Positions 43,734-51,659 of a stretch of 64,000 nt of DNA are shown here, piece after piece; within the stretch, counting starts at the first letter, position 1, and the number at the start of each line of letters is the position of its first letter. Both the position numbers and the translations under genes were made by a program. The stretch lies in the NCBI GenBank assembly GCA_035648415.1, contig DASRLO010000041.1, positions 52,503 to 116,502 of the forward strand, read 5' to 3'. The stretch comes from DATARH01 sp035648415. GTDB lineage: Bacteria; Pseudomonadota; Alphaproteobacteria; ATCC43930; CGMCC-115725. The notes below the pieces were generated by a model. That model ran no database searches and was not told where the DNA came from. It saw only the letters and a program-made list of their open reading frames with translations.

Positions 43734-44474
43734 CTATTCGCGCCTGAACGTGACGACAAGCACGTCGCGATGGCCCGACCGCGACGGGTCGAGCGGCGTT
43801 ACCGGCGTCACCCCATGGTAGACGCGGTTGTCGTCGGTCACCGCCGCGTCGAGCGGTTCGGTCAGGGTGAAGCTGCCGAGCGGACGGCGGCGCTGGTCGG
43901 CGATGGTGGTCTCGCCGCTCTGGACGTTGACCCGGTCGATCAGCAGCACCAGCACCCAATCGACGCCGTCGCGGTGCAGGCCTTCGGGGGTCGGCTGCCC
44001 GGCCTCGCCGCCAGTGGCCTCGATGCGGAACTGGTGGATCTCGACATGCCAGGCGGCGGGCCGGGTCGCCGCCGGGGTCAGGCCGTGGAACAGCCGATAG
44101 CTGGTGTCGAGGATCGCGCGCAGCGCCGGGTGCGCGGTGATCTCGTCGATCACCGGCTCGAACCAGCGCTCGATATCGCCGTTGAGCGGGTTGTAGTCGC
44201 GGCTCTGGTAATGCGGCTGGTGCGGCTTGCGTGCCACGCCCTCGGCGGTGGCGCGGAACACCGCGAACCGCCGGCGCCGGTAACGTCCGCCATCGGCCAT
44301 GTACATATCGACGCCGAGGTCGTTCCAGCTTTGCGCGAACGCGTCCCAGTCGCCGAGCCCGGCCCAGTCGCCGAGCCCGGCCCGGCACAGCACGGCGCGC
44401 ATGTCGGGCGCGCGGACCAGCGCGAACCCGTCGCGGGCGACGAACTGGGCGATGTCTGCCAGGGATTGGGTCAT
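43734..44474 (-). CDS. 2-oxoglutarate/Fe(II)-dependent dioxygenase (PF10014-like)
   Basis: A 246-residue putative hydroxylase. The facial triad is visible as HRDGVDW (His and Asp, about 170-172) and YHGVTPV (His about 222), and the 2OG-binding Arg in GHRDVLVVTFRR. Such proteins include the L-isoleucine 4-hydroxylase group, so a free amino acid is a possible substrate. Residues 32-43 are a duplicated AGLGDW, from an 18-base tandem repeat. The start ATG 44474 was chosen because upstream codons read into the neighbouring intergenic space. Confidence 0.82.
   Translation of the reverse strand: MTQSLADIAQFVARDGFALVRAPDMRAVLCRAGLGDWAGLGDWDAFAQSWNDLGVDMYMADGGRYRRRRFAVFRATAEGVARKPHQPHYQSRDYNPLNGDIERWFEPVIDEITAHPALRAILDTSYRLFHGLTPAATRPAAWHVEIHQFRIEATGGEAGQPTPEGLHRDGVDWVLVLLIDRVNVQSGETTIADQRRRPLGSFTLTEPLDAAVTDDNRVYHGVTPVTPLDPSRSGHRDVLVVTFRRE
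44345..44380. repeat. 18-base tandem duplication inside the dioxygenase gene
   Basis: CCCAGTCGCCGAGCCCGG occurs twice without gap (44345-44362, 44363-44380), adding six residues (AGLGDW) in frame near the N-terminus. It is a recent-looking slippage event because both copies are identical. Confidence 0.9.
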
Positions 44475-44567
44475 CCGGTTTCCATGCTTGCCGCCCGCAG
44501 CGCGACAGGCGCACCTTACTCCCGCCGCATCTCCAAGTCCCTTAGGCAAACGACAGGGCCCCCCACC

Positions 44568-44762
44568 ATGCCGGACGATCCGAACAGCGAGTTTGCCGCC
44601 GCCGTGCGCCGCGCCGGGGTGACCATCCCGGACGACCGCTGGCAGGCGATGCGCGAAGCCTATTACGGCATGCAGGCGCTGTTGAAGGTGCTCGACGATC
44701 CGCTCGCGTACGAGGACGAGCCGGCGGTATTGCCGCGCTACGACATGGGAGCAAAACCATGA
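44568..44762 (+). CDS. small AtzG-like partner protein of amidase
   Basis: A 64-residue helical protein (NSEFAAAVRRAGVTIPDDRW then MREAYYGMQALLKVLDDP). Its stop overlaps the amidase start as ATGA, so they are made together. This resembles AtzG, the small subunit that binds the amidase AtzE in cyanuric-acid breakdown and similar amidases; the match is by size, position and general sequence, not an identified motif. It may instead be a hypothetical protein. Confidence 0.6.
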   Translation: MPDDPNSEFAAAVRRAGVTIPDDRWQAMREAYYGMQALLKVLDDPLAYEDEPAVLPRYDMGAKP

Positions 44763-46156
44763 GCGCCGGCCCGCTGCCCACCCTCGCCGCAGCCGGACGC
44801 CGGATCGCCGCCGGCGAACTGTCGCCGGTGGCCCTGACCGAAGCGGCCTTGGCGCGTGCCGAGACGCTCAACCCGAAGCTCCACGCCTTTATCGAGATCA
44901 CCGCCGAGCGCGCCCGCGCCGCCGCCCTGCGCGCCGAGCGCGAGATCGCCGGCGGCCGGCGGCGCGGTCCGCTGCACGGCATTCCCTATGGCCTCAAGGA
45001 CATCTACGACGCCGCGGGCCTGCGGACGACGGCGCATTCGCGGCTGCTGCTCGACAATGTCGCGGCGGGGGATGCCGAGACGACGGCGCGGCTCGAGGCC
45101 GCCGGGATGATCCTCATCGGCAAGCTAGCGACGCATGAATTCGCCACCGGCGGGCCGGCCTTCGACCTGCCGTTCCCGCCGGCGCGCAACCCGTGGAACC
45201 CGGCGCATTTCACCGGCGGGTCGAGCTCCGGCTCCAGCACGGCGGTGGCGGCGGGGATTTTGCCGCTGGCGATGGGTTCCGACACCGGCGGGTCGATCCG
45301 CCTGCCGGCGGCCTATTGCGGCACGGTCGGGTTGAAGCCGACCTATGGCCGGGTCAGCCGGCGCGGCGTCGCGCCGCTGTGCTACAGCCTCGACACTACA
45401 GGGCCGTTGACTTGGACGGTCGAGGATGCGGCTTTGGCGCTGCAGGTGCTCGCCGGCCACGACCCGCGCGACCCGGGCTCGGCCGAGGTGCCGGTGCCCG
45501 ACTACCGCGCCTGGCTGCGCGATGGCGTGACCGGGCTGCGCATCGGCTATTGCCGAGCCTTCAACGAAGACGGCGAGGTCGGGCCGGAGCAGGCTTCGGC
45601 GCTCGACCGCACCGCGCAAACCCTGGCCCAGCTCGGCGCCGAGGTGAGCGAGGTCGCGCTGCCGCCCAACGCGCAGTTCCAGGCCTGCGCGCGGACGATC
45701 TCGCACAGCGAATCGTTCGCCATCCATGCGCGGGATTTGCGCACCCGGCCGGAACTCTACGCCCGCGTCACCCGCGAGCGGCTGATGCTGGGCGGGTTCC
45801 TCACCGCGACGCAATACGTCCAGGCGCAGCGCCTGCGCCGCATCCTGACCCGCAAGGTCGATGCGCTGTTCGAGAGCTGCGACGTGCTGCTGACTGCGAT
45901 CGTCCCCGGCCCGGCGCCGGTGCTCGAGGAGACGGACGACGGCCCGTGGCGGCGCCAGCAGCCGCTGGCCTCGGTGTTCAACGTCACCGGCCACCCGGCG
46001 ATGGCGCAGCCTTGCGGCTTCGCGGAAAGCGGCCTGCCGCTCTCGGCCCAGTTCGTCGGCCGCGCCTTCGACGAGGCGACCGTGCTGCAGGTCGGCCAGG
46101 CCTACGAACACGCAGCCGGCTGGGTCGAAAAACGGCCGACATTGGCGACGCTCTGA
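44759..46156 (+). CDS. amidase (amidase signature family)
   Basis: A 465-residue amide hydrolase. The Ser-cisSer-Lys triad is clear: Lys in GIPYGLKDIYDAAG (about 80), cis-Ser and nucleophile in TGGSSSGSSTAVAAGILPLA with MGSDTGGSIRLPAAYCG (about 155-185). The GatA-like Gly/Ser-rich core is intact, and the C-terminal end is shorter than in GatA. Substrate is not known; the upstream small protein suggests an AtzE-like two-subunit amidase. The next gene, for an LVIVD protein, begins 22 bases downstream. Confidence 0.92.
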   Translation: MSAGPLPTLAAAGRRIAAGELSPVALTEAALARAETLNPKLHAFIEITAERARAAALRAEREIAGGRRRGPLHGIPYGLKDIYDAAGLRTTAHSRLLLDNVAAGDAETTARLEAAGMILIGKLATHEFATGGPAFDLPFPPARNPWNPAHFTGGSSSGSSTAVAAGILPLAMGSDTGGSIRLPAAYCGTVGLKPTYGRVSRRGVAPLCYSLDTTGPLTWTVEDAALALQVLAGHDPRDPGSAEVPVPDYRAWLRDGVTGLRIGYCRAFNEDGEVGPEQASALDRTAQTLAQLGAEVSEVALPPNAQFQACARTISHSESFAIHARDLRTRPELYARVTRERLMLGGFLTATQYVQAQRLRRILTRKVDALFESCDVLLTAIVPGPAPVLEETDDGPWRRQQPLASVFNVTGHPAMAQPCGFAESGLPLSAQFVGRAFDEATVLQVGQAYEHAAGWVEKRPTLATL

Positions 46157-46178
46157 CCTCCGCTAAGGATTTACTTTG

Positions 46179-47498
46179 ATGACCACCACCGACCGCCAGG
46201 GCGATGCGATCGCCCGCAATGTCCGGCGCGTCGCGCATCTCGACCTGATGGGCGCGGGGCAGGTGACGGTTGCCGGCAATTACGCCTATGTCGGCCACAT
46301 CACCAACAAGGAAGGGCTGGGCACGACCATCCTCGACGTGTCCGACGCGGCCAACCCGCGGGTCGTTGCGACGATCATGCTCGACGATCCCGGCTCGCAC
46401 AGCCACAAGGCGCGGGTCGTCGGCGATCTGATGATCGTCAACTCCGAGCGCAACAATTCGGGCATCGGCCGCAAGGCCGAGGCGCTGCCCGGCACTCGGA
46501 CGCATCTGCGCGAACTCCTTGGGCGCGAGCCGAGCCATGCCGAGCTCGCCGAAAAGCTCGGGGTGGAACCGGGCGACATCGCGCGGCTCGAAGACGCCGA
46601 GCAGCATCCCTACGCCAATGGCGGGTTCAAGCTCTACGATGTGTCGAACAAGGCCCGGCCCGAGCTGATCTCGTTTCAGCGCACCGGCGGGATCGGCGCC
46701 CATCGCTTCGACATGGACGAGCGCTATGCCTACATCTCGACCGAGATGGCGGGTTTTATCGGCAACATACTGGTCACCTACGACATCCGCGACCCCGCGC
46801 ATGTCGAGGAGGTGTCGCGCTGGTGGCTGCCGGGCCAGCACCTCGCGGCCGGCGAGACGCCGAACTGGCCGGGGCGGCAACACCGCCTGCACCATGCGCT
46901 GCGCTTCGGCAACGAGATGTGGGCGGGTTGCTGGCATGGCGGGTTGCGGGTCATCGACGTTTCCGACATCGCCTCTCCGCGCACCATCGCCAGCTACAAT
47001 TACCATCCGCCGTTCCCCGAGCCGACCCATACGGTGATGCCGCTGCCGTTCCGCCCCGGCGGGCGGCGCATCGCGCTGGCGATCGACGAGGAAGACCAGT
47101 TCTACGGCGCCGCCGAGGCCGAGGCGCGGTGCGGCCGGCCGCACGCGGCGCTGTGGACCTTCGATGTCGGCGACTGGGACAAGGTGCTGCCGCTGGCGAT
47201 GTTCGAGGTCAGCGAACTCGACTCGCCCTATGCGCGCACCCCCGGCGGCCGCTTCGGCGCTCACCAATTCGCCGAGCGGATGCACGACAGCCTGGTCTAT
47301 TGCGCCTGGTTCAGCGGCGGCTTGCGCGTTGTCGACGTCGCCGACCCGAGCGCGCCGCGCGAGGTAGCCTCGTTCATCCCCGAGCCGCGCGGCGGCCGGC
47401 CGAGCCCGCAATCGAACGATGTCGAGATCGACGACCGCGGCCTCGTCTACCTCGCCGACCGCAATATCGGGCTCGATATCCTCGAATTGCAGCGCTAG
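46179..47498 (+). CDS. LVIVD repeat beta-propeller protein with a helix-turn-helix-like insertion
   Basis: A 439-residue protein of LVIVD-type repeats, each blade having strands like ILDVSDAANPRVVAT, VYD/IDVSDIASPRTIAS and VVDVADPSAPREVAS, expected to fold as a beta-propeller. There is no clear signal peptide. Between blades, residues about 105-140 carry HLRELLGREPSHAELAEKLG and VEPGDIARLEDAE, which looks like sigma-70 region 3 HTH sequence. The first ATG (46179) follows AAGGA; a TTG just before it is ignored. The role is unknown; it follows the amidase gene closely and precedes the aldo/keto reductase. Confidence 0.8.
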   Translation: MTTTDRQGDAIARNVRRVAHLDLMGAGQVTVAGNYAYVGHITNKEGLGTTILDVSDAANPRVVATIMLDDPGSHSHKARVVGDLMIVNSERNNSGIGRKAEALPGTRTHLRELLGREPSHAELAEKLGVEPGDIARLEDAEQHPYANGGFKLYDVSNKARPELISFQRTGGIGAHRFDMDERYAYISTEMAGFIGNILVTYDIRDPAHVEEVSRWWLPGQHLAAGETPNWPGRQHRLHHALRFGNEMWAGCWHGGLRVIDVSDIASPRTIASYNYHPPFPEPTHTVMPLPFRPGGRRIALAIDEEDQFYGAAEAEARCGRPHAALWTFDVGDWDKVLPLAMFEVSELDSPYARTPGGRFGAHQFAERMHDSLVYCAWFSGGLRVVDVADPSAPREVASFIPEPRGGRPSPQSNDVEIDDRGLVYLADRNIGLDILELQR

Positions 47499-47510
47499 CG
47501 GAGACAGTCG

Positions 47511-48514
47511 ATGGCGGAATTCGCGCGGCGGCAGATCGGCCGCACGGGGCTGAAGATCACGGAATTGGGGCTTGGCTGCGCGACGCTCGGCGGCAGCCGG
47601 ATCGACGTCGCGCGCCGGGCGGCGGAGGAGATCGTCGCCGCCGCGTGGGACGCGGGCGTGCGCTATGTCGACACCGCGCCGTTCTACGGCGTCGGGCAGG
47701 CCGAGCGCGCGGTCGGCGACGCGATGCGCGACCATCCGCGCGACGAGTGGGTGCTGTCGACCAAGGTCGGCAGGCTCTTGCGCCCGAACCCGAGCGGCCG
47801 GCACAGCGACGGGCGCCATCACCCGCTGCCGTTCGACCCGGTCTACGATTATTCGTATGACGGCATCATGCGCTCGTTCGAGGACAGCCTTCAGCGGCTC
47901 GGCCTGGCGCGGATCGACTAATCTACGTGCATGACATCGGCGTGTACCAGCATGGGCCCGAGGCGCACCCGGCGCTGATGAAGACGCTGCGCGAGAGCGG
48001 CTACCGCGCTTTGAAAGGGTTGCGCGGCTCGGGCGCGGTGTCGGCGATCGGCATCGGCGTCAACGAGCGCGAGGTGCTGCTCGAGGCGATGGAATGGGGA
48101 GAGTGGGACGCGTTCCTCTTGGCCGGCCGCTACACCCTGCTCGAACAGGCGCCGCTCGACGACCTTCTGCCGCAATGCGTTGCCGCCGGCACCTCGATCG
48201 TCGTCGGCGGCCCGCTCAATTCCGGCATCCTCGCCGGGCGCGACACCTGGAATTACGCACCGGCCCCCCCCGAAACGATGGCTCGGGCGAAGGCGATCGC
48301 CGCGATCTGCGAAAGCCACAAGGTGCCGCTGCCGGCGGCGGCGCTGCAATTCCCGCTCGCGCACGAGGCGGTCGCGGCGATAATCCCCGGCCCGCGCAAC
48401 GCCGCCGAGTTCACCCAGAACCTCGGCCATTTGCGCCACAAGATCCCGGCGGCGCTGTGGGCCGATCTCCGCCAAGCCGGGCTGCTCCACCCGGACGCGC
48501 CGGTGCCCAATTGA
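47511..48514 (+). pseudogene. aldo/keto reductase, interrupted by a frameshift
   Basis: Two frames join to one NADPH-dependent aldo/keto reductase of about 334 residues. The first part (47511-47921) has GLGCATLGG, the Asp/Tyr site YVDTAPFYGVGQAE and Lys in LSTKVGR. It ends in RID followed by stop TAA at 47919-47921. Reading on in the other frame from 47921 restores IYVHDIG, with the family His, and continues through FLLAGRYTLLEQ to the C-terminus. One base is missing around 47919-47921. It may be a real mutation or a sequencing error. The substrate is probably a sugar or small aldehyde. Confidence 0.85.
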
Positions 48515-48607
48515 CACCGGCGGCTGCGGCGGGATTCGCAAGGGTCAAGGCGGCGGGCGGTCAGCATCCATTATTTCTGGACTGGCTCGCCTGTCCCTGA
48601 TCCTCGA

Positions 48608-48901
48608 CTAGCGGCGCTTGACGAGACAGGCCAGCCCGTAGCCGAGGGCGCCGGCGATCAGAACCGCGCCCCACGGGTTTTCGACAACCGTACGCTCGAC
48701 GACATCGAGCACGACGTTGCCCTGCCCGAACAGACTTTGGGCCGCCGCGGTTGCCTGGCGGCTAGCCTCGCGGGCGTATTCCTGCGCTTTGGCCCCGGCG
48801 TCGCTGGCGACGCCCTGCACCATATCCGCGGTCTCGGCGAGAGTGCTCTTCGCCTGCCGGCCCGCTTCACGAACCATATCGCTTGCCTGCTGATCGCTCA
48901 T
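48608..48901 (-). CDS. DUF883/ElaB-like membrane-anchored protein
   Basis: A 97-residue protein with a long charged amphipathic helix (SDMVREAGRQAKSTLAETAD and following, rich in Ala/Glu/Lys) and a C-terminal membrane helix VVENPWGAVLIAGALGYGLA ending CLVKRR. This is the layout of the ElaB/YqjD/DUF883 family, tail-anchored proteins that bind ribosomes in stationary phase in E. coli. The NPW-G-AL-G-GL C-terminus is typical. The start ATG follows GGTGACGGG. Confidence 0.8.
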   Translation of the reverse strand: MSDQQASDMVREAGRQAKSTLAETADMVQGVASDAGAKAQEYAREASRQATAAAQSLFGQGNVVLDVVERTVVENPWGAVLIAGALGYGLACLVKRR

Positions 48902-49079
48902 CCCGTCACCTCACCTTTGGCGGCCGCTCTGGCGGCCTCGCTGATTGCGGTTGCATGCGGCAAACGTGGCGCGCGGAGCGGCGTTCCGGCGAATTCAGGC
49001 ACGGAGTGGCGCGGCAAGCGATAAAATGAAGGAATACACGCCCGTCTGGCGAGTTGGGACGGTTGGCGATGGGAGCTGC

Positions 49080-49493
49080 ATGATGGCAAAGGGAATTGGC
49101 CGGCGGCGCAATGGCGCGCGATGGGCGATAGCCCTAGCGGCGGCGGCGCTGGGCTGTCCCGCCGGGGCGGGGACGGGAGCGGCGCAAGTCATTCCCAAGA
49201 CAGCGACCGCGACGAGCCCCAATCCCTACAACGACGCGCTGGTGCGGCTGACCCCAGAGGCGCGCGCGGCGAAGCTCGCCGGGTTGATCGGCGCGACCTG
49301 CATCGGCACCAAGCCGTTCCTGATGGGGATCACCAAGGAGGGCCGCGCGAAAGGCTATGCCTATTGGAGCCTCGAATGCGCCGGCGCCAGCAGCTACATG
49401 ATCCAGATCGCTCCCGATGGCGAAGCGGCCTCGCTCGACTGCCAAACCGTCAAGCAAAACGGCGAAGGCCGCGAATGCTACAAGAACTTCTGA
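49080..49493 (+). CDS. exported small protein of unknown function
   Basis: A 137-residue protein with signal peptide (about 1-35, ending GAGTGAAQ) and four Cys residues in the mature region (ATCIGTKPFL, LECAGASSY, LDCQTVKQN, RECYKNF), so two disulfides are likely in the periplasm. No family was recognised. Two adjacent ATGs (49080, 49083) are possible; GGGAG lies upstream. It is co-oriented with the Sel1 gene and antiparallel to the glycine-zipper lipoprotein gene. Confidence 0.6.
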   Translation: MMAKGIGRRRNGARWAIALAAAALGCPAGAGTGAAQVIPKTATATSPNPYNDALVRLTPEARAAKLAGLIGATCIGTKPFLMGITKEGRAKGYAYWSLECAGASSYMIQIAPDGEAASLDCQTVKQNGEGRECYKNF

Positions 49494-49590
49494 CGTCGCT
49501 ACCCAGGGCGCCGAAAACTCCGGACCTTGGCTCCGCGCAAGGCTGCGCCGTCGCCAGCGGTCGGCTGGCGACGGCGCCGCAGCGCAACGT

Positions 49591-49836
49591 CTAGCGGTAG
49601 TACGGCGGGGGCGGCGGGACCGGGGTCGTCAAGACACCGGTAGCCGCGCCGAGACCAGCACCGACGCCGGCGCCGACCGCCGCACCCGGGCCGCCGCCGA
49701 TCGCCGCACCGGTCGCGGCGCCGGCGCCGGCGCCGATCGCCGCGCCGCCGAGGGCGCGGTCGGCGGGGTTGTACGGATTGCACGCGGCCAGACCCAAAAC
49801 CAGGGCGGCGGCGGGCAGAAGCATGATTTTGGACAT
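49591..49836 (-). CDS. glycine-zipper lipoprotein
   Basis: An 81-residue lipoprotein. The signal ends LGLAAC (lipobox, Cys about 19), followed by YNPADRALGGAAIGAGAG and further GxxxG repeats to about residue 66, then TTPVPPPPPYYR. This is the glycine-zipper arrangement of outer-membrane-associated lipoproteins such as the OsmB/SlyB-like group. AAAGGA precedes the ATG. It is opposite to the flanking genes. Confidence 0.8.
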   Translation of the reverse strand: MSKIMLLPAAALVLGLAACNPYNPADRALGGAAIGAGAGAATGAAIGGGPGAAVGAGVGAGLGAATGVLTTPVPPPPPYYR

Positions 49837-50001
49837 CGGGTTTCCTTTGCGCGCGTTCGATTTGAACGCACGGATAACGCAGCTATGCGCAAGACGTTCC
49901 ACCGAATGCGCCTATTGGGTGAAGGCCCGCTGCCGCGGGCGTCGATCGGGCGCGGGCGATTCACCCTTGAAATCGGAGCGATGCCGGTAGCATTGGTAGG
50001 C

Positions 50002-51240
50002 ATGGCAAAGTCGAGGGCAGCGCGCGGCGCGACGCTTCCGGCACGAGGACCGGACGGCGCCGAGCGTCACCGGGTCGCGGACTACGCCGATTCGGGTCAT
50101 CCGGTCGACGATCTGCCGCCGTTTGTCGAGGCGATCGGCTTTGACGAGCCGGTCAAGGACGAAGCGACCGAGCCGCCAACCAAGGACCAGTGGGCGGCCG
50201 GGCAGGCAACCGAAGCGAAGGCCGAAGAGCGGCCGGCCAGGCAGGAGGCCGCCGAGCCGGCATCGCCGGCGGCCGGGGAGCCCCCGCTCCCCCGGTTCCT
50301 GGCGGCGCCGGACCATGCCGCCGGGCCGCTACCATCCGCCGATACCGAACCGGTCGAACCGGCAGAAGCCAAACGGCGCGAGCGGTTTTCGGCTTGGCGG
50401 GAGCGCGTCCAGGGTGCGCTGAAACGATGGCCGGAGGCGGCGAGGGCGGCGCTGCCCAGCGATCGCCGGCCGCGCATCGCGATCGCCGCCGCCGTGGCCG
50501 TGCTGATCGTCGCCGTCGTGGTTATCGCCGGCCTCGGCGCGTTCTCGCGCGGGCGCAACTACCGCACCGCGCCGCCGCCGAATGATCCGGCGGCGCGTTT
50601 CGCCTTCTACCGGGCCGGCGCGAAGGCGGGCGACGCCGACGCCGAATTGCAGCTTGCGATCCTTTATGCGAAGGGCGAGGGCGTGGCGCAAGACTATGCG
50701 TCCGCGGCCACCTGGTTCCGCGCGGCGGCGGAGCAAGGCGTGGCGCGCGCGCAATACGATCTCGGCGTGCTGTACGAGCGCGGGCGCGGCGTCCAGATCG
50801 ATCTGAAGGAGGCCGCCGACTGGTACCTCAAGGCGGCCAACGGCAAGTTTCCGCTGGCGGAATATAACCTCGCGGTGTGCTACACCAAGGGACAGGGCAT
50901 TCGCCAGGATCTGCCCGAGGCGACGCTGTGGTATCGTCGCGCGGCGGGACACGGGGTGGTCCAGGCGATGATCAATCTTGGCATGATGTACGAGAAGGGC
51001 GACGGCATCGCCGCCTCGCCGGTCGATGCCTATGCCTGGTACCTGGCGGCGGGCCAGCGCGGCAACCAGACCGCCGCGCAGCGCGCCCAGGATCTGTTCA
51101 CGAGCTTGCCGCGGCTCGACCAAATCCGGGCGGAGGCGTTGGCCAGCGACGTCGCCGCCTCGATCCGCAACCCCGAGCCGGAGCGCGGCGAAGCCGCGAC
51201 GGAGAAACCCGATGCAAAACCCAACACGCCGAATCATTGA
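50002..51240 (+). CDS. membrane-anchored Sel1-repeat protein
   Basis: About 412 residues. A Pro/Glu/Ala-rich cytoplasmic N-terminal region (about 1-155) is followed by one membrane helix (IAIAAAVAVLIVAVVVIAGL, about 157-176), then at least four Sel1-like repeats in the C-terminal part: LQLAILYAKGEGVAQDYASA, AQYDLGVLYERGRGVQIDLK, AEYNLAVCYTKGQGIRQDLP and MINLGMMYEKGDGIAASPVD. So the repeats are probably periplasmic. The start is uncertain (49885, 49981 and 50002 are in frame); none has a strong ribosome-binding site. It overlaps the next small membrane-protein gene. Confidence 0.75.
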   Translation: MAKSRAARGATLPARGPDGAERHRVADYADSGHPVDDLPPFVEAIGFDEPVKDEATEPPTKDQWAAGQATEAKAEERPARQEAAEPASPAAGEPPLPRFLAAPDHAAGPLPSADTEPVEPAEAKRRERFSAWRERVQGALKRWPEAARAALPSDRRPRIAIAAAVAVLIVAVVVIAGLGAFSRGRNYRTAPPPNDPAARFAFYRAGAKAGDADAELQLAILYAKGEGVAQDYASAATWFRAAAEQGVARAQYDLGVLYERGRGVQIDLKEAADWYLKAANGKFPLAEYNLAVCYTKGQGIRQDLPEATLWYRRAAGHGVVQAMINLGMMYEKGDGIAASPVDAYAWYLAAGQRGNQTAAQRAQDLFTSLPRLDQIRAEALASDVAASIRNPEPERGEAATEKPDAKPNTPNH

Positions 51241-51448
51241 CCGCGACATGCCGCCCGCGATGCGGCGCGACGTCGACCCGATCGGAGGCCCGGCGGACGA
51301 CTACCTGGTCGTCGGCGACACGGATCCCGATCGGCTGGGCATCGGCGCGCGGATCGCGTACGGCTTGCAGATCGTGCTGATCATCGTGCTGGCGCTGCTG
51401 TCGTTCGCCATATTCTGGGTGGTCGGGCTGCTCCTGAACGTATTTTAA
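51212..51448 (+). CDS. small single-helix membrane protein
   Basis: A 78-residue protein with a polar N-terminus (TRRIIDRDMPPAMRRDVDPI) and one C-terminal helix (YGLQIVLIIVLALLSFAIFW followed by VVGLLLNVF), unrecognised. It begins inside the 3' end of the Sel1 gene (29-base overlap in another frame) with GGAGA upstream, so both are probably co-translated and may work together in the envelope. Confidence 0.65.
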   Translation: MQNPTRRIIDRDMPPAMRRDVDPIGGPADDYLVVGDTDPDRLGIGARIAYGLQIVLIIVLALLSFAIFWVVGLLLNVF

Positions 51449-51451
51449 GCG

Positions 51452-51643
51452 TCAGCCGCCGAGCACGCGCCGCGCGACGATGTCGAGCGGCCAGAACAAT
51501 CCGGCGCAGAACGCGACGGCCACGGTGGAAACGGCGTTCGGATGGCTGCCGGCGTCGGGCGGCTCGGCCATGCGAACCGCGCCGTCGGCGACGCCCGCGG
51601 CCGCGTAGAGGATCAGGGCGGCGAGCCAGCTCCGCCGCCTCAT
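51452..51643 (-). CDS. small membrane protein of unknown function
   Basis: A 63-residue protein with a signal-like N-terminus (MRRRSWLAALILYAAAGVAD) and a second hydrophobic segment (AVSTVAVAFCAGLFWPLDIV). It lies 16 bases after the homospermidine synthase stop on the same strand. No family was recognised. It ends four bases before the end of the convergent small membrane-protein gene. Confidence 0.5.
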   Translation of the reverse strand: MRRRSWLAALILYAAAGVADGAVRMAEPPDAGSHPNAVSTVAVAFCAGLFWPLDIVARRVLGG

Positions 51644-51659
51644 GCCGGCGCCGATCCGC

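Noticed and set aside
47911..47935. Programmed frameshift in the aldo/keto reductase
   Set aside because: No slippery heptamer or downstream pseudoknot is visible and the family is not known to use one; deletion or sequencing error is simpler.
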